This document shows, piece by piece, positions 25,348 through 59,145 of a DNA stretch of 64,000 bases (positions are counted from its first letter, which is position 1; every line of letters begins with the position of its first letter). Under the pieces are notes generated by a model. That model had not been told where the DNA came from and did no database searches. It saw nothing but the letters and a program-made list of their open reading frames with translations. The DNA is taken from positions 417,590-481,589 of the forward strand of contig OZ022244.1 of NCBI GenBank assembly GCA_963978895.1, in the 5' to 3' direction. Source of the stretch: Erpobdella octoculata. Lineage: Eukaryota; Annelida; Clitellata; Hirudinida; Erpobdellidae. The translations under genes and the position numbers were made by a program.

Positions 25348-26487
25348 ATACAAATTTGTTAAATATAAAATATTCGTATAATAAATTATGTTTTTAATTG
25401 ATACATCTTGAAAGGCTCCTGAAATGCCATACCAGCCAGAGGGATTGTTTTCTTTTTTAATATCGCAGAACGTCTTTAACTCCGTATCCCGTCTTACATT
25501 CAGGAAAACGAGACGCTTTTACACAAGAATTTCTCCTTATCATGACGTTAGCATTTTTAAATTCCATTTTTTTCTTCATAATAGTTTATAATCTTATAAT
25601 CCCAATCTTTTAAGACTCAAATAGCAGTGTGTAGAGAATTTCAAAGTACTTCCTGTTGTGGACCATAATTTGACCCTTTGTTTCTTTCACTCCTCCTTTA
25701 TCCAGGCTTGGGACTGGCCTGCAAAAGCGAGACAGAGTTTTATTAATTTCTAGATAAAAAGCGTTTGTTGTATTCAAATTTACATCACCTGCATGAAAAT
25801 GCCCATATCACAGGGCCACCTGATCGTGTGTGTGCGCATGTGTGTGTGTAAAAAAAAATGACAGGAACTATCAGTCATTATTTTTTGATAATGGTGGGTA
25901 GCTCAATGAGGATCTTGCATAAGACAAGGTCATGTAACCTAACCCAACCTAAATGTTATTTCCAAACATGACAGATACTTCCTTTAAGCACTGCAAACAT
26001 AAATGACATGCCGGAAGACGTGCATTACCGTCTCCACGTGCAGCCCATCAGACGCCCGGATTTCAGAATAAAAACGGACACAAAATGCATCGTCGCCCAA
26101 ATCCTAGGGGACATCGAAGCCGTCGGGACCGACTACTCGAAGAAGATAGCCAGCATGTACATAAACTACATGTCGTACTTCGAAGTGGAAGACTTCAACA
26201 ACACGCTGGTCGGGCATCAGACGATCGTCGAACACTGTGACATCCATTCGTCCGAGCCGGAGGCGGCTGCGGATTTCGTCGAGAGCGCCGAGTTCAAGTT
26301 CCTGTACGTTTTCAAGCAGCTGGTGTGCCGAGAGACGTACGACATTATGGAGAAACACCTGGAAAACGGAATTCCGCTTCCCGTTTACGACGGACTCCTG
26401 ACGGAGACGTGGTTCCAGTGCTCCAAGACACGGTATTTAGTCATGCACAGGTCCGGCAAGATGACCTCTTCGTACAGGCAGATATAA
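23043..26487 (+). CDS. BPI/LBP-like secreted protein, gene 3 (exons 4+5 apparently fused)
   Basis: Exons 23043-23106, 23507-23676, 23908-24215, 24596-24902, 25975-26487; total 1362 nt, 453 aa. Signal peptide MKLFALVILFAVLGDC. Exon 2 KAFMKVFITKEAM resembles gene 2. The BPI-type cysteines are SPSCYH and RTLCQIA. The extra C-domain pair is VEHCD and LVCRE; the end is G-I-P-L-P-V-Y-D-G. Exon 24596-24902 runs on through GLTIVVCNNLIDSSVVKTI, which aligns with exon 5 of gene 2 (GLYSMDISENLLNSVARAT), so the intron between exons 4 and 5 seems lost. This exon has no early ATG and so is easily overlooked. The donor GTTGTC at 24903 is inferred from phase. A TATA box precedes the gene and AATAAA at 26567 follows it. 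Confidence 0.82.
23160..23305. repeat. About 75-bp tandem repeat in intron 1 of gene 3
   Basis: AAATAAAGAAGTTTGATGTA..ATACCAG.TGTTCTTTTTTATGCG repeated two to three times. No other function is seen. Confidence 0.6.
25119..25303. mobile_element. Candidate MITE with 25-bp inverted ends
   Basis: Left end CAGTAAAAGTCCTCTAGAGC and the reverse complement of the right end (TTAAACGTCCTGAAGAGC) share most bases. Body of 185 bp with repeated GAGCA/TGCTC words, no coding. TIR style resembles pogo/Tigger-type elements; the superfamily is inferred only. Confidence 0.45.
25570..25742 (+). repeat. Repeat family R4, copy 3
   Basis: Matches 4597-4765: AATAGTTTATA, TTTTAAGACT, GTACTTCCTGTTGTGGA, CCAGGCTTGGGACTGGCC. 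It lies in the last intron of gene 3. Confidence 0.6.
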
Positions 26488-26566
26488 CACAGGAATTCTG
26501 AATTCTGATTTTTTGTTATAAACCAGCTATTTTTCTGTTTTATGGAAAATGATTAAAGATTATATG

Positions 26567-26572
26567 AATAAA
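26567..26572 (+). terminator. Poly(A) signal of gene 3
   Basis: AATAAA 80 bp after the stop codon of gene 3. Confidence 0.5.
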
Positions 26573-27294
26573 ACTCATATATTATGTATTATCAAAATTG
26601 ACTTTCTATTTTTTGTTCATCTTAATTCTTTAAATGTAAAAAGCAAAGTTATTGTCACAAAAACGACATAATGTCAATTAAAAATGGACTGGATTCCTTA
26701 AAATCATGTCGGTTCCCTAAAAAGTATACTGCTTCCCATAAAAACATAGTACTAGTTTCTTTGAAAGTACATAAGTTACCTCTATAGCAAAATGGTTTCT
26801 TTAAAAATTCACTGATTCCTCTCAAATTGCACTAATCATGTGCTTAATAATGTTTAAAGCAAACTTTTAACATAATTTCTTCTGATAATGGTATCTCCTG
26901 AAATCCAATTTAAAAACAAATGAAAAGAAAATTTTGTCAACTTTGATACTGAAAAAGTTCTATACCTACTTCTTTCTTCTACAACTTTTATTTATCTTCC
27001 CCTTCTGACAAAGAATACAACTTTAGAATTTGTGTGTATATGCCAATGTACTTCATTCTTTATGAACATAACGTGGCAAGACTTAGTTGATTCCTACATC
27101 AAGCCATTGGCTATTCTTGAAGAAAAAAATTCTCTGCCTTTTTGAAACCTTAAAATTGTACTTGTGAAATGCTCTTCTTGGATTTAATTCCGGTGATCTG
27201 AGAGGGTTGGATGATACTCGAGGTTTAATAGAATGCATTTTCATAGTTTGTATGTATGTATGTATGTTTGTATGTATGTATGTATGTATGTATG

Positions 27295-27325
<31 letters not shown>

Positions 27326-27771
27326 GTATGTGTGTATGTATGTATGTGTGTGTATGTATGTATGTATGTGTGTATGTATGTATGTATAAATGTATGGGTA
27401 AACGAAATCGACTGATTTCAGATGGGTTAGAGTTATACATCAACTTAAACTTTTACAATCGATAAATTCCGTTTTGATGAATTCAAATAAACGGTCAGCT
27501 AATTAAATAACCAAAAAAAACTCCATAAAAAATCAATCAACCGTTATTACAACCGATTTAAATTTTTAATTTAAAACGGCAAATATCATCGACTTCAACT
27601 TCAATCATTAATATTAATTATATAATAAAATTTTAAAACAAAATAAATTAACTTTTAAAAAGTATCACATCTACCTAAGGATCAAGAGACAGACAAAAAA
27701 TCATTTTCCGAGCTCTGAAGTTCTTAAACTCTCTTAAACCATCGTTTGGATTCAACTTTGGGACTGCTACG
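26573..27771. other. Spacer between genes 3 and 4
   Basis: Degenerate GGTTCCTTAAAA-like words (26680-26840) and a (TGTA)n microsatellite at 27249-27395 whose translations are not genes. The region just before the ATG at 27772 is AT-rich with no clear TATA box. Confidence 0.6.
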
Positions 27772-30700
27772 ATGAAAATCATCCTCTTGGTGACTCTATT
27801 CTCCATATCAGCTTGTGGTAAGACTATTTGTAATTACTAGTAATTAGCTATGATAACCATGTAGTACAAATAAGTTAGTCTTTTCTCAATAAATGTCTTA
27901 TACAATAAGAACTTTGACTTTTGATGCAGAAATTAAAAAGTTGATTTTTTAGGCCCATTGATTCTGAAGTTGAGTTAACATCCCAATCCTAGTTTTGGCC
28001 AATACATAAATGAGGCTGAAGACTACAATGGTACTGTATCTTCAGAAAAAGCTTCAATACTATTTCCTACTGTATTGCTGTCCTACATAAGCAAGCCAAA
28101 TCAATTTAGATGACTTTTCTGGATTTAAGTGTACCAAAAGGCACTATATAAGTTCATTTTGATTGATTGATTGAATCAGAAAGCTAATCTTTATTAGTCT
28201 CAAATATTACACAATAAACCTCTGTAATTCTTCGTCTCTCCAAAACAAATAAACTCCCAATTCCGATACAAAATATTCACACACTCACTCACACACACAC
28301 ACTCACTCACACACACACACTCACTCACACACACACTCACTCACACACACATGCATATTTCTTCTTCTTTGCAAGTCCCAGTCAACCGGCCAGGGATCAA
28401 GCTGTACATCTCCAGGAGGGTCATAATCATAGGAGCCGAGGTGCTAGCCGAAAACATAGACACTCGGCTCAAGGAGACCGGCATCGGCGGCTTCAGCCTG
28501 CTGTCGAACGATGACAGAGGCCAGTCGCGACACTACAACTCAACGACATTCGACGTGAGAAAACAAATTTCCTTTACGGAGATTTGTTTATGATTTTTTT
28601 TTAAATTTAAATTAAACGTATTATTATAAACGTATTATAATAAAAACATTAGAGATGTTGCAAGTATCTGTGGTGCGAGTACGAGTACCATGGTATGAGT
28701 ACGAGTACCTGAAAAACGTACTCGAGTACGAGTACCTGAAAAACGAACTCAAGTACGAGTACCTGAAAAACGTACTCGAGTACGAGTACCTGAAAAACGT
28801 ACTCAATTACGAGTATCAAGTACTACATCTCTGCTACTCAGTACTGAGTGGAAAACAAGTACCAGTAGAAGTACCAAGGCTTCGAGTATGAGCACTTAAA
28901 ATATGTACTTGAGTATGAGTACGAGTACCAATTACTACATCTCTGTTAAGAATGCTTTAGATTTTTAACCTTCTCAACCAACTACCTCATAGTCTAAACT
29001 ACACCAACCCAGTTCAATATAAAACTGCTTTCAAGACACGTGAATTTTAAATGTTTATCGTAAACGAATAAACGTAAATAGCAGGATGATCTAAAAGCTT
29101 TCTTACACTCGGCAAGGAAACTGTTTTTTTTTTAATTCCATTACATAAAATACACTGAAAACAATACGCAGGTATCGAGTACTAATATCACAGATGCAGA
29201 CATCCGAGTAAACATCTCAAGAGGTCAAATCGAACTCCGTCTGAACAATTTCTTTCTGGGCAGCAACTCGAGCATGAACGAAGGACATCTATCCAGCGAT
29301 AACAATCTGAACTTCATCAAAGCGACCGTTAGGAACACCGGTCTTAATCTCGCCGTAAGCTTTCGTGTCGTCAAGTCTTCGCCTGGACCGACACTAGGGG
29401 ACCAGACGTGCGTCGTGGACGGCGTCCGGTCGAGGGAAAGCGTCTCTTCGACCGAGGCCGGCTGGAGAAAGCCGAGTCGATTGTGAGTTCAAGATTCGAA
29501 CGTTTTGGCTTATAGATGTACATTTGACCCTGCTACTACTAATGGGGTCAAAAACGACTCCTTAGGTAATTTGAAACCCATGATCAGAATTCAGTGAACA
29601 AAACCCTTAAATTTATTTTTTTTAATTTGGTCACAAAACTTCACCAAACTCTGGTCGTTGTTATTATACCCTTGGTATTAGCAGGGTTAAAATATGTTTG
29701 ACTGACTAGATAGTGCAGATATCTGGTACATCCCTGATTATAAAGATGACAGAAATCAGTGTTCAAAAATGTTGAATCACATATCTACAATTTCACAATG
29801 AGTGCTAGTACTTTTATACAAAAGAATTTTTATCATTAGATCAGCATGTTGTAGTCGATAGGAATCGTAGTTTGAATTAGAGGCACAGACCAGGGTCAGC
29901 CCCTGCATACGGGAATCCCAGTTCAACCTGCCACCAGTTACTTATGGTAATCACTCTTAGTTATAAAAATGGCACTCATTTGACTACCTTGATGAAAACT
30001 TGGGTCCTGTGTGAATTGCTCGAAAGAGTTAGGTGGTGTGGGATTTTACCAGTCCAGGATTTGAACCTGGAAACCCGAGCACAGAAGTAAAAGACTCTAC
30101 TGCTGCCCTATTCCACTTTTTGAGACAGATATGCCCATTTCTTCATTAATGAACAAGATCAAGTGCTTTTAGTTCCTGAAATTTATGATCAATAATTCCC
30201 ACAGCTTCATAAAAAGCTGCATTCGTGAGATCATAAACCATTCTTGTTTCACTTTATTTTATCCAGAGGTTCTGACATAGTAGCGAAATACAACCGAGCC
30301 CTCAAAACTACTCTCTGCACAATGGTCTGGGACGTCATATCGGAGACCCTGCAGAGTTACAATGCCGTCGTCATGGGTTTCAACAATGTAGTTCTAGTCA
30401 ACCAGAGTCTATTCAGCAATGTGATTTATAACCCCGACTACGTTGAGGCACACTTAAATGGAGCTTGCGATGGAATAACAGTTAGTTGACGTTGAATGGC
30501 CGAATTCGTAAAATTCGGCTCATTTCAGTTATCATTTTAATGAAACTATGTATTTGGTCTAGATACCGTGTTTCCTTGAATATAAGACCTACCTAGAAAT
30601 ATAATATATATACCTTGTGTGGGTGTGTGTGTGTGAATTAGATTGCATTCAGTAGTTTCTAGTAGCCAGATTGTTAAAGCATTGTGCACACGAGTGTGAA

Positions 30701-31590
30701 CACTCTCAGTTCAAATCTAAATTGCTTGTCTTATGCGAAGTTGGCATCATATTATATTTCCAGGTAGGTCTTATATTCAAGGAAACAATGTAGTATATTA
30801 TTAGATGTTTCGTCTAATTGAATAACATTTTTAAAGCCGTACAGAATCGGCGGATCGGGTGAGTACCACGGCGGCATGTATTCGCTGGCCGTGTCGGAAG
30901 CTACGTTCAACTGTGCCTTCCGCTCACTGTTCCGAAGGTCGAAGATCACGTCGAGGACCTCCTTCAACGACGTTCGTTTGTAAAGTTTACATCTCATAAT
31001 CGTTTACCGGATTATCCGGTAAACAATTACGATATTAGGCAGTATTCTTGAAATAAAAAAGAAATTCGTTAAATTTTAAATAGGTCTTTCCTAAGAGCTT
31101 CAACGAGACCGGATATTCGAACTTCACTGTCGGGTTAAGAGCCCTTGTCGCTCCAGTGCTCACTGTGAACTCTACCTTAACTATTTTCCACATGAGGATC
31201 ACGATGAGAGGCGAGATGACGGCCGAAGGTGCGGACAACTCCTCCGTGCAGGTAGCCTGGATGAACGTTAACGTGTCTTCATCAGTTTACATGTCTGTTT
31301 TCGACAACAAGCTGATCTCTCGAATGGCGTCTCGCGCATGCTGGTCGCGTGGTTCCCGACCCAATTTCACGGTTGACTACAAATTCGCTTATTTTTTCGA
31401 GCACAAAGTCTGCAAAGAGTCGTACATCTTGCTCGACAGAATCCTAGGACAAGGTATCGCTTTGCCGAAATACGACGGCGTTTTGCACTACATTCCTTCC
31501 GTAGAAATACAACACGAACAAGGAGCTGGATATGTCCGACTGATATCCAACCAGATGTTGACAGACTGGCACTACGAACCGCCCAACTAA
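27772..31590 (+). CDS. BPI/LBP-like secreted protein, gene 4 (six exons)
   Basis: Exons 27772-27817, 28382-28554, 29172-29482, 30267-30480, 30837-30971, 31084-31590; phases 1,0,2,0,0; 1386 nt, 461 aa. Signal peptide MKIILLVTLFSISAC. Exon 2 NRPGIKLYISRRV resembles gene 1. The BPI-type cysteines are GDQTCVV and TTLCTMV. The extra C-domain pair is RACWS and KVCKE; the end is G-I-A-L-P-K-Y-D-G, with Ala for Pro in the otherwise fixed G-I-P-L-P. Exon 5 has MYSLAVSEATFN. Multiple N-x-S/T sites fit an extracellular glycoprotein. The exon 5 donor (GTTCGT) is weak, and a slightly longer exon is possible. Introns hold a palindromic minisatellite, two MITEs and two tRNA-like SINEs. Confidence 0.85.
28675..28935. 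repeat. Palindrome-rich GAGTACGAGTACC minisatellite
   Basis: A 24- to 27-bp unit GAGTACCTGAAAAACGTACTC repeated about five times, with GTACTCGAGTAC palindromes. It degenerates at both ends into GTACCA.GAGTAC words. In intron 2 of gene 4. Confidence 0.7.
29524..29690. mobile_element. MITE M2, intact copy
   Basis: Inverted ends: left TGACCCTGCTACTACTAATGG and reverse complement of right AACCCTGCTAATACCAAGGG. About 167 bp, non-coding, in intron 3 of gene 4. A second copy at 18076-18528 is split by a Helitron. Confidence 0.65.
30045..30115 (-). repeat. tRNA-like SINE head in intron 3 of gene 4
   Basis: The minus strand reads GGGCAGCAGTAGAGTC (A-box-like) .. CCAGGTTCAAATCCTGG (perfect B box with flanking stem). 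The SINE tail may extend left to about 29880. Confidence 0.5.
30563..30796. mobile_element. MITE M3 with about 38-bp inverted ends and a SINE inside
   Basis: Left end ACCGTGTTTCCTTGAATATAAGACC, right end GGTAGGTCTTATATTCAAGGAAAC. The arms are nearly perfect complements. Between them, at about 30655-30760, is a tRNA-like segment with GTTAAAGCATTG and AGTTCAAATCT. Lies in intron 4 of gene 4. Confidence 0.7.
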
Positions 31591-34178
<2,588 letters not shown>

Positions 34179-34760
34179 ATGAATGACGGATCCCCCCAAG
34201 ACAAGAAACCCGTATTTATTAACATGTCGAACATGATGCCGCCAAACTACGTTATTCCGCCGACTTTTCACGGCTACAACACATTCTACAGCTACCTGCC
34301 TATGAATGCTGCTCACGCTTTCCCGAATCCAATGCCAGCCAACAACACACCGATGATGCCGATGGTGGGACCGGTCGTTACTCCGACCCGGGAAGTACCG
34401 AGCAAGGTTCTCCTACCGCCCAAGCGTGTCAGAAACAAAAAGCGACCGGTTCCAGACGAGCAGAAGACCGAGGACTACTTTGCCAGGCGGAGGAAAAACA
34501 ACGAAGCCGCCAAAAAATCGCGCGACACAAGACGGCAAGAAGATGCGCGGAACGAACTGATTCTGAAGGATCTAAAACAAGACCTGAGCCGCTTGGATGG
34601 GGAGATACAGATGTTGGACCAACAGGTCAAGGATTTGACGGTGCGTGTTAATGCTGGAAGATATCATCCCAACTCGTTCAACCACGGCATTCCGACAACC
34701 GGCAGCAACATCAATCACGGCTACAACTTCCCAATACACAACGCGACCAATGACAATTGA
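34179..34760 (+). CDS. PAR/CES-2-like bZIP transcription factor (3' exon or whole gene)
   Basis: 193 codons from ATG 34179 to TGA. The N-terminal about 80 residues are Pro/Met/Asn-rich. A K-R-V-R-N-K-K-R-P-V-P-D-E-Q-K stretch (about residues 82-96) leads to the basic region R-R-R-K-N-N-E-A-A-K-K-S-R (about 103-115), which has the N-x-x-A-A-x-x-S-R DNA-contact signature, then a leucine/hydrophobic heptad helix (about 125-158). The P-D-E-Q-K..Y-F-A-R-R-R-K-N-N order is that of PAR/HLF/CES-2 family proteins, so it is likely a nuclear DNA-binding dimer. The frame stays open for six codons before the ATG, and an AG acceptor (TTTTTAAG) lies there, so this may be the last exon of a longer gene. AATAAA near 34864. 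Confidence 0.75.
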   Translation: MNDGSPQDKKPVFINMSNMMPPNYVIPPTFHGYNTFYSYLPMNAAHAFPNPMPANNTPMMPMVGPVVTPTREVPSKVLLPPKRVRNKKRPVPDEQKTEDYFARRRKNNEAAKKSRDTRRQEDARNELILKDLKQDLSRLDGEIQMLDQQVKDLTVRVNAGRYHPNSFNHGIPTTGSNINHGYNFPIHNATNDN

Positions 34761-36226
34761 ATGATTCTACTTAATACTAATTAATTGTTATCGATGTTGT
34801 TTGTAACTCTCTTAATTTTCCCAACTGTCTGTAAATAATCACTGGTTAACTTTTAAATAGACCCAATAAATAATTAATAATAGAATTTAAACAAGACATT
34901 GTGAATTGTAGATATAGCTGTCCCATTCTTCAAGCTGCGTTGAGGCATTGATTGCAATTAACTAAAAAATTCAAACGTGGTTTTCTTAATAAGAAAAATC
35001 ACAATCTATCTTCAGATTATAAATAAATGATGATGATAATAATCGTGAATTTTTAATACAAGAATTAAAATAACGAAACGACAAAACAACTGAATTAGTG
35101 TATCTTTAACAACAACAACAATAAATAAAATGTTTCGCAACGTAAATTCCAACTTAGAGGAAACTGTAAAGTTTGCGCGCGAGAAAAACTATTTTAAAAA
35201 ATAGGGATGGTCGGTTTTAAATTGTTAAAAAAAAATAAAATAAAAGCAAATGCGAGAAAAAAACCGACTCCAGTATTTTACGTCTGTTAGGTTTTAAAAA
35301 TTTGCATAATCGTCAAAATAAACATTTTTTTGTACAATAACGAATTCTCATCGAATTAAAATACAATTTTATTCAATCCAGGTGAAACCATTTCTTTTGC
35401 TTTGCTTTGCTTTGTCACGTGGCATTGAAAACGCTCACACTTCAATCAGCAAAACACACAACAATTGAAACACGTGATTTAATGTAAAATGTGTGTACAC
35501 ATATATTAATTATAAATTGATTATTATTTACATAAATTGTAATTTTTATTATAGCATAAACAAAACAAAATTGAAAATCAAACATAGAATCTTATCTTAA
35601 TTAGTATATTCTAAAGTCTCTTATAAGATGATTTACTCATAATTACGTTGATGTGCGTCATTGCACATACATTTAGTTTAAATATTTATTATAGCTAATT
35701 TAAATATTTATTAAATCTAATTTAAAGATTTATTAAACTTATTTAAAAATTTATTAAATCTAATTTAAATATTTATTGAATCTAATTTAAATATTTATTC
35801 AACCTAATTTAAAGATTTATTAAATATAATTTAAAAAAAATGATAAATGCATTGTAAACAACAACAAAAAATTGACACGATCATCTCTATCTAGTTGCCA
35901 TTTGCAAAACCTTTAAGTCTGATCGGACTTTACAGCTATTAAGTAGATAAGTACCTACATGCGTTTTAATAGATTAAAAAGATATTTTGGCGATGATGAT
36001 GATGATGACAGTGGCAATGATGATTATAATGATGACAGTGGCGATGATGATGATGCTGACAGCGGTGATGGTGATGACAAACTGTTAGCAAAAGTGACTC
36101 CAAGCCAATGATTCGACAACAATGATATGAGCGCATAGATTTTGAATAGACGGTCATCACATATAGACATCGAGGCTGGCTTAAAGATGGAAAGATAGAG
36201 AAAAGGACGGGATAAAAGACAATAAT

Positions 36227-36282
<56 letters not shown>

Positions 36283-36307
36283 ATGGAAGAAAGAAAGAAT
36301 TGAAGCT
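34761..36307. other. Convergent spacer between bZIP (+) and LAR (-)
   Basis: 3' UTRs of both genes. AATTTAAATATTTATTAAATCT-type 26-bp repeats at about 35690-35830, GATGAT repeats at about 35990-36075, (AG)n at about 36230-36278. No gene seen. Confidence 0.6.
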
Positions 36308-55967
<19,660 letters not shown>

Positions 55968-56300
55968 CTGTGATGGAGGGAAATGTCAGCCACTTGTTAT
56001 CATAGTACTACAACGCCTGATGTTATGTGTCGCTGGTTGGTTTTTGACAAGCCGATTTATCAACTAAATAATCACATGTATAAAATGGACAAAGCAGTTA
56101 AATGATTATTATTAATAGAATGAGGCGCCTTTAACATGTCCATTTCTGCTCCAGCAAGAATACCGCAATTTGTACTCTCAGTACCGCGTGTATTCCCCAA
56201 GCTCCAGGTACACTGAAGAGACTCTAAAAACACCCTATACGATAGGCTCTAAAATACCCTATACGGACTTTCTAGACGCTTTATCAAACGTACAAGAATA

Positions 56301-56500
56301 NNNNNNNNNNNNNNNNNNNNNNNNNNNNNNNNNNNNNNNNNNNNNNNNNNNNNNNNNNNNNNNNNNNNNNNNNNNNNNNNNNNNNNNNNNNNNNNNNNNN
56401 NNNNNNNNNNNNNNNNNNNNNNNNNNNNNNNNNNNNNNNNNNNNNNNNNNNNNNNNNNNNNNNNNNNNNNNNNNNNNNNNNNNNNNNNNNNNNNNNNNNN
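56301..56500. other. Assembly gap, 200 N
   Basis: Exactly 200 N, the size of a placeholder scaffold join. It lies 5' of the first visible LAR exon. Sequence on either side (55968-56300 and 56501-56861) shows no exon I recognise. Confidence 0.99.
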
Positions 56501-56861
56501 ACACAATATCTATCCCCCAAAACTTGATCATAATGAATGCATATTTTATTTTTATGCATAACAATTGATTCTTCTTCATCCCGTGTAAATAACAGCGGTC
56601 TGTCCGCTATATTCAAATAAAGTAAATAATATCCCAGGGTTCAATTTATTAGACATACCCTCACGAAATAAACCCTCTTATAATTCATACCGACAAGTAA
56701 TTTATACAAAGAGCAGACAATAAAAGACAAAACACACCATGCACGATCGTACCTTTAATCGCGGCTGAAAAACATCTTTGAGTCTATTCTATGGACATTC
56801 GTTGCCCGTCTATTACTATAGCAACAACAAAAAATCACAAATAACATTCAACGATGCGGAT

Positions 56862-58310
56862 CTATTCACTCTTCTTCTTCTTCTTTTTCTTCGCATTGAT
56901 GACCTTCTTCTGCTGGGTTTTCGCAGCCAGAGCCATCGGCGAGTTGTCAAGTTTTTTCATGTACATGACTTTGATGTTTCTCTTCTTCATCTTCTCCTGT
57001 CTCTCCCTCGCCTTCTGGAGGCGCTTATCCGCTCCCTTACCTTCCCCTTTTTTCGTTTTGACTTTTCCTCTCAGCTTCCTCAGTCGTTTCATCTCATCTT
57101 GGAAGTCCTGATGTTCGTTTCTGAACGAAAACATATTATTAACAACAGTTTGTTAACGATACCAACGTCCGGCAATTTATACTGTTTATAACGGAAGAAT
57201 ATTAATTATTTTTGGCGGTGTAGCAACAAAGCATTGACCACTAGGTTGTAAAGTCGACGGTTCAAATCATGCCGAAATAACTGGCACTTTCCTGTGTGTC
57301 TCGGCATTCCTGTTGTTTTTATTTTATTGTGATTGTACGGATTAAGCACAAAACAATAAGCCATATATGAAAATCTTTCGAAACTTATCTTTTCTACGAT
57401 CTTCAATAGCAAAAAAAAACTATTAAATTAAAGATAAAACCAATCGGTCAACGTGCCCAGAAGATCCAAATCGCTTAAAAAACGACTATTGAGTCTTTAA
57501 TATTATTTTTATGCAATGATACATGTTTAATAAAATATTCTATAATATAAATAAATTTTATAAAAAAATTCCCCCCAATAACTTTAAACATTGACAATGT
57601 TTAACACGGCATTAATCGTAAGACTTCCAACTATGCAATCAAGAAAACTATTTAAAATGTCTATATAATAACACATAACGAAAGACTTTTTCTTGAAACT
57701 ATCGTAGTTAATTAAAACACAGTCAACTTTGGCCTTTCAAAGATTTGATCCTCCAACAGACAGAGAATATTCAGAATATTTGTACCAACAGGAATAACTC
57801 AGACTAGGACGACTAGGTCTACCAATTTATCAGTTAATTAATTAACCTAAAACTTACTGAAGTTCTAAGTAATTCAGCCAACATTTAAGAAAATAATGCT
57901 GACTAAGGATTAAAGTACATCTAACACTTCTTAGAAAACTTAATGACTTTTTAGACTTAACAGTTAATGCACACAAAAAACCAACCAAGCCAATATTTAA
58001 GATTATAATGCTGACCAAGTAATCTAATTCTTAGAAAACTTATTTTTTTTAGACAACTGACTCTTAACTTATACTGCAAACAAAAAAACAACCTGAAAAG
58101 TCCGTAGAAACGAAGTTTATTCATGAGCTGCGTCAGTTCAACGTGCCTCGGATAATAATCGTAAAATGAGGGTTTCTTGTTGATCGGTTTCTCGGAGAAA
58201 AGTTTAACGACTTTGAATGCCGGTCTGGGGGTCTGACGGGCTACCTCGCCAAATATTCTTGAACTCAATCGTCCCATCCTCTTGGCGTAATTTGAAATGG
58301 AACTCGCCAT
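56862..58310 (-). CDS. MRPS33: Mitochondrial small-subunit ribosomal protein mS33
   Basis: Two exons: 58310-58093 (218 nt) and 57120-56862 (259 nt), joined in phase 2. Exon 1 begins [20 protein letters not shown], then [13 protein letters not shown] and Y-Y-P-R-H, like human MRPS33 ([17 protein letters not shown]). The junction reads [11 protein letters not shown] as in human LYRDEHQDF. Exon 2 has KRLRKLRGK and KKGEGK. It belongs to the mitoribosome 28S subunit. The product is 158 aa against about 106 in human; the surplus is a lysine-rich C-terminal tail ending in a poly-Lys run. Exon 1 has a near-identical second copy at 63120-62903. Confidence 0.92.
57213..57295 (+). repeat. tRNA-like SINE head in the MRPS33 intron
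   Basis: GGCGGTGTAGCAACAAAGC (A-box-like), then CGACGGTTCAAATCATGCC (B box GGTTCAAATC). No convincing anticodon arm. Confidence 0.5.
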
Positions 58311-58626
58311 AATTCTATGTGCGTACGATATGCAATAATTCTAAATTTCACATGGATTGAATCAGATCGCTGTTTCACCTCTCGAGAAGACGATAATAAC
58401 AATAACAAAATATTAGCAAAGAACTGCAGACGCAATTCTGCAGTAGCAACGATTTTTTTTTCAATTTTGAAAACTTAAAATTATGTTTACAAAGTTCAGA
58501 TTGAATACTTAATTAACAAACATTGTTATTTTATTAAAAAAAATATATTTAAGCTGTTCCCTCCATGGATCTGGTTTACAGCAGACTAAATTTAATTTGA
58601 CTGCTCTGTTACTCGTCCTTCCTAGC

Positions 58627-58687
58627 TTCGATAAAAACGATCATGAAACCTCAAGACTCTTGAGGTTTCATGATCGTTTTTATCGAA
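58627..58687. repeat. Perfect 30-bp inverted repeat with 1-nt spacer, copy A
   Basis: Arm TTCGATAAAAACGATCATG.. (58627-58656), one C, then the exact complement (58658-58687). About 320 bp upstream of the MRPS33 start codon. Confidence 0.9.
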
Positions 58688-58764
58688 TTTATTGAAGTAG
58701 CTTAAGCAGCTGCTATTATGGCGGCTGCAAACCAAAGATCCATGTTTGTACAAAGGCTAATAGA

Positions 58765-58890
58765 GTAGGTACTGCAAGGGCCGGTCTATGATTTTTAGGG
58801 TTTTCAAACGGGCCGGGCCGAGAATTTTACCAAGAATAGGGATTTAAGATCTGTAAAAACGGACCGCTGAAAATCGGCCGGTGCAACACT
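58765..58890 (-). mobile_element. M4-related GGCCCG element, copy in duplication A
   Basis: TACTGCAAGGGCCGG .. AACGGGCCGGGCCGAG .. GGCCGGTGCAACACTTTA: inverted ends as in 55390-55649, interior shorter. Confidence 0.5.
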
Positions 58891-59145
58891 TTAATAAAGG
58901 CACTGATGACATGGGATGTTTTTTGGCCAAACAAAAACAAATAAAAATCAAATTTCTTAAAAACAATCCTATTTTTTTCAGGTTTTATTATTAAAAAAAA
59001 GTAAAATAATACAAACAGAAAAACAAAATAAAATGAATAAAATGAATGAAATAAAAAAAAACTGTTTGCTTTCTAAACTTTATCAGCTAATCAATGTGTG
59101 AATATCTCAAAGCTCTCGGTTATCGTGACATTTTTTAACTTATTT

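Noticed and set aside
56170..56616. Open frames across the N run
   Set aside because: They consist mostly of unknown bases.
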